Part shown: piece after piece, positions 33,117 to 35,513 of the stretch
Layout: every line of letters begins with the position of its first letter
Position numbering within the stretch: position 1 is the first letter of the stretch
Assembly: GCA_016793245.1 (NCBI GenBank)
Contig: JAEUHW010000063.1
Location: forward strand, 1-35,513
Source: Planctomycetota bacterium
GTDB taxonomy: Bacteria; Planctomycetota; UBA1135; JADKAF01
Direction: 5' to 3'
DNA length: 35,513 bases
Notes under the pieces: generated by a model
Databases searched by the model: none
Seen by the model: only the letters and a program-made list of their open reading frames with translations
Told to the model about the DNA's origin: nothing
Program-made: the position numbers and the translations under genes

Positions 33117-35111
33117 ATGATGGACTCGAGCTCGCCGAGGGCGCACGCCGTGCGCACCTTGGGCCGCCTCGGAGCGGTGTTGCTCTTCGGCTGGTTCTGC
33201 GGAGGCGCGCTCGCGCCCGAGGCCCGGGCCCACGGCGGCGTCGTGATGCCGCCTCCTCCACCGGTGGATCTCCGGGCGAAGTTCCGGGAAGCCCGCCTGA
33301 ATCCCCCGCCTCCTCGGACGGCGCCCGGCGCTCCGAGTAGCGGCACGGGTCCCGAGTCGCCCGCGGGGCCCGAACCCGCTCCGGGGCCGACGACGCCGAA
33401 GGTGCCGGGAAGCGGTCCCACGGGGCAGCCCGCCCCGGGAGCGCGAACGGGCGCCGGACTCGATGTCTCGCTGCCTAACGATGCCTGGGATCACTGGTGG
33501 GTCGCGAATCGCCCGCGCTTCCTCGAGCTGCAGGCGCATCGCCGCCGGCTCGCGCAGCCGCTCACGGGCGATCAGGCGAAGCCGGTCGGCGCGCTCGACG
33601 CCGCGCTGCGCGACGAGATCGGCGCGCTGCTCCACGCGGTGCTGCGCGCCGACAAAGGCACGAGTGTCGATGAACGCAGCGCGGCGTTGATCGCCGCCGC
33701 GAAGTTGGGCTGGAAGAGCGCGGAGACGCGGGAGCTCTTCCTGCGCGACTTGCGCTCGCCCGTGCAGGAGATCCGCGAGACGGCGACCTTGGCGCTCGGC
33801 TTGCTCGGCGACGAATCGGCGTTGCCGTTGCTCGCGGCACTCGCGCGCGACGCCTCACTGGCTCACAGCGTGACCGGGGAGCGCTCGATCGACGATCGCA
33901 CGCGGGCGTTCGCGGCCTACGGCATGGCGCTGCTCGTGCGGCGCAGCGAGCCGGAGAAGGCGCGCACCGGAACGGAGATCGCGCGCGCGACGCTGAATTC
34001 GATGCTCGATGGCTCGCTCTCGTCGCGGCCCGAGCTCGAATCGGCGGCGATTCACGCGCTCAGCGTGCTGCCGCTCGGCGAGCGCGATGCGTGGACGCAT
34101 GCGCTGCCCTTGCTCGAGAGCATCGTCGCGGACTCTGGGCGCCATGCCTTCGTGAAAGCACAGGTGCCGACGGCCCTCGGGCGCCTGCTCGGCCCGGCCT
34201 GCGCGGAGAAGCTCTCGCTCTGGATCGAGGATCCCGCGACGGATTGGATGCTGCGCGATTCGGCCGAGCTCATCGCAGGGAGGCTTACGCTCGCTCCGCT
34301 GGCGAAGACGCGCATGTACGTCTCGCTGAAGACCGCGTACGAGCGGAACGCCGTTCCGGGGGAACGCGCGTTCGCGATCCTGGGCTCGGCGCGGCTCGAG
34401 GACGCCGAGACGCTGCGCCGCTACGCCGAGCAGGCGAGCGAAGGGGCCCATCTCGACCGACCGTGGATCGCGCTCGGGCTCGGGCTCGCCGCGCGCTCGC
34501 TCGCCGCACGCGGGACCGAGCCCGTGGCGCTACGCGAAGCGCTGCGCACCGGCTTCCGCCGCGCGAAGGCGGCCGAAGTGCGCGGCGCGTTCGCCGTCGC
34601 CGCCGGCCTCGCGCGCGACACCGATGCGGCGGAGCTGCTGCGGCGCGCCTTCGTCGCCAGCACGGTGACGCGCGAGCGCGGTCACCTCGCCGTAGGCCTC
34701 GGCTTGATGGGCGACGCGAGCTCGCGCGAGATGCTGCGCGAAGCGCTGCCGCGCGCGGTGCGCGACCCGGAAGAGCTGGGCGAGATCGCGATCGCGCTCG
34801 TGCTGCTGCAAGATCGCGACGCCACGCCGCGCTTGCTCGAGATGCTCGCGGAAGGCCGCACGATCTCGACGCTCGGTCCGCTCGCCACCGCGCTCGGGCG
34901 CTTGGGCGGCGCCGATGCCGCACGAGCGCTGCTCGCACTCGCGACCGATCCCAAGCGCACCGACCTGCTGCAGGCCTACGCCATCGTCGGCCTCGGCATC
35001 TGCATCGAGGAGCAGGATCTGCCGTGGGCGACGGCGTTCGCGGAGGACTTCAACTACCTCGTCGCGCCGCCGACGCTCTACGGGACGAGCAGCTTGCTTA
35101 CGATCCTGTAG
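33117..35111 (+). CDS. Exported HEAT-repeat protein with Pro-rich linker
   Basis: 664 residues from the ATG at 33117, preferred over an in-frame ATG at 33075 because AGGA lies five to six bases upstream. An N-terminal hydrophobic segment (about 14-37, LGAVLLFGWFCGGALAPEARA) is a signal peptide. Residues about 45-110 are rich in Pro, Gly and Ala and look disordered. From about residue 115 to the end are alpha-helical repeats of HEAT type, for example SPVQEIRETATLALGLLGDE, then GHLAVGLGLMGDASSREML and ISTLGPLATALGRLGGADAA. These resemble armadillo/HEAT scaffolds; no catalytic site is seen. A second exported HEAT protein is encoded at 14715-16889 without close sequence similarity by eye. Its stop overlaps the 3' end of the convergent gene by 14 bp. 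Confidence 0.86.
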   Translation: MMDSSSPRAHAVRTLGRLGAVLLFGWFCGGALAPEARAHGGVVMPPPPPVDLRAKFREARLNPPPPRTAPGAPSSGTGPESPAGPEPAPGPTTPKVPGSGPTGQPAPGARTGAGLDVSLPNDAWDHWWVANRPRFLELQAHRRRLAQPLTGDQAKPVGALDAALRDEIGALLHAVLRADKGTSVDERSAALIAAAKLGWKSAETRELFLRDLRSPVQEIRETATLALGLLGDESALPLLAALARDASLAHSVTGERSIDDRTRAFAAYGMALLVRRSEPEKARTGTEIARATLNSMLDGSLSSRPELESAAIHALSVLPLGERDAWTHALPLLESIVADSGRHAFVKAQVPTALGRLLGPACAEKLSLWIEDPATDWMLRDSAELIAGRLTLAPLAKTRMYVSLKTAYERNAVPGERAFAILGSARLEDAETLRRYAEQASEGAHLDRPWIALGLGLAARSLAARGTEPVALREALRTGFRRAKAAEVRGAFAVAAGLARDTDAAELLRRAFVASTVTRERGHLAVGLGLMGDASSREMLREALPRAVRDPEELGEIAIALVLLQDRDATPRLLEMLAEGRTISTLGPLATALGRLGGADAARALLALATDPKRTDLLQAYAIVGLGICIEEQDLPWATAFAEDFNYLVAPPTLYGTSSLLTIL

Positions 35112-35513
35112 CGAGCTTCGCGGGCCAGCGGCCCGAGGCCAGCGTCTCGAACTTGTCGTCCTCGACGCGCCGCACGACCAGCCAATCGGTCGGGCCGTGG
35201 AAGTGCGCGTTGATGCCGACCAAGGTCGCGTGCTCGGCGGCGGCGTAGACGAGCCGCGGCGCGGCGCGCGGATCGTGCTCGTGCGGCGCGCAGGCGATCA
35301 GCGCGAGCCCTGCGCCGTCGAAGCGGCGCTCGCCGAGGCTCAAGCCTTGCGCGTCGAGCTTCGCGCCGAGGCGCGCGAGGAATGCTGCGATGTGCGGGCC
35401 GTCCTGCGGCGTGCCGTAGAGCACCTGCGCGCGCGCGCTGTCCAGCGCGAGCGCTTCGCCGGCGCGCGCGAGCGGCACCTCGTGCTTCGCATAGAAGGAC
35501 GCGTGGATCTTTC
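35098..35513 (-). CDS. Unidentified protein, C-terminal part only
   Basis: The frame is open from the right edge to a TAA at 35098, giving about 138 residues; the start lies outside the window. Internal GTG and ATG codons exist, but the upstream sequence (KIHASFYAKHEVPLARAGEA) reads as continuous protein. It contains LIACAPHEHDPRAAPRLVYA and ATLVGINAHFHGPTDWLVVR, which resembles the C-terminal end of some large planctomycete exported hydrolases, but I cannot name the family. Its last 14 bp overlap the end of the HEAT gene on the other strand. Confidence 0.7.
   Translation of the reverse strand, partial: KIHASFYAKHEVPLARAGEALALDSARAQVLYGTPQDGPHIAAFLARLGAKLDAQGLSLGERRFDGAGLALIACAPHEHDPRAAPRLVYAAAEHATLVGINAHFHGPTDWLVVRRVEDDKFETLASGRWPAKLATGS

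Overview
The window is high-GC bacterial DNA, densely coded on both strands. Gene content points to Planctomycetota: an ECF sigma factor of the TIGR02999 type paired with a membrane Ser/Thr kinase carrying WD40-like repeats, several secreted proteins with signal peptides and shared beta-rich terminal domains, HEAT-repeat proteins, a collagen-like protein and an SLC4-type anion transporter. The assignment is inferred from gene content; no rRNA, tRNA or marker gene is present to fix it.

Layout. 1-12.0 kb: surface and signalling genes. These are a partial secreted protein (-), a collagen-like secreted protein (+), an ECF sigma factor and its kinase (-), a large secreted repeat protein (-) and a secreted metzincin protease with FG-GAP-like repeats (-). 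12.0-16.9 kb: a two-component system (-) diverging from a secreted HEAT-repeat protein (+); the shared promoter region holds TGTCA repeats with Pho-box-like 11-bp spacing. 16.9-19.5 kb: a cluster of three 38-bp repeats, an L-fucose-isomerase-like enzyme (+) and a VOC-fold protein with a histone-H1-like Lys/Ala tail (+), closed by a two-way terminator. 19.5-25.3 kb, all minus: a lactonase-like beta-propeller, a MITE-like element, an EEP hydrolase coupled to a DinB-like protein, and an apparent operon of tandem thioredoxin protein, MFS transporter and small lipoprotein. 25.5-31.8 kb, all plus: a PD40-repeat secreted protein, an unknown secreted protein, a bicarbonate-transporter-family protein, and a translationally coupled radical SAM/SPASM protein and CorA/ZntB-like transporter. 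31.8-35.5 kb: an HtrB/LpxL-like acyltransferase (-), a second secreted HEAT protein (+) and the C-terminal part of an unidentified protein (-).

The most distinctive material outside genes is a set of short palindromic repeats of three sequence families (centred on GGGGTC-N-GACCCC, GGTGCC-N-GGCACC and GTGCCAGGAAC). All lie between genes that run in the same direction. There is also a 168-bp element with inverted ends whose outer CTAG supplies the stop codon of the adjacent gene. No CRISPR array, complete IS, prophage or RNA gene was seen. The best candidates for something new are the sensor-kinase/HEAT-protein divergon with its operator-like repeats, the histone-tail/VOC fusion, and the three-family palindrome system.
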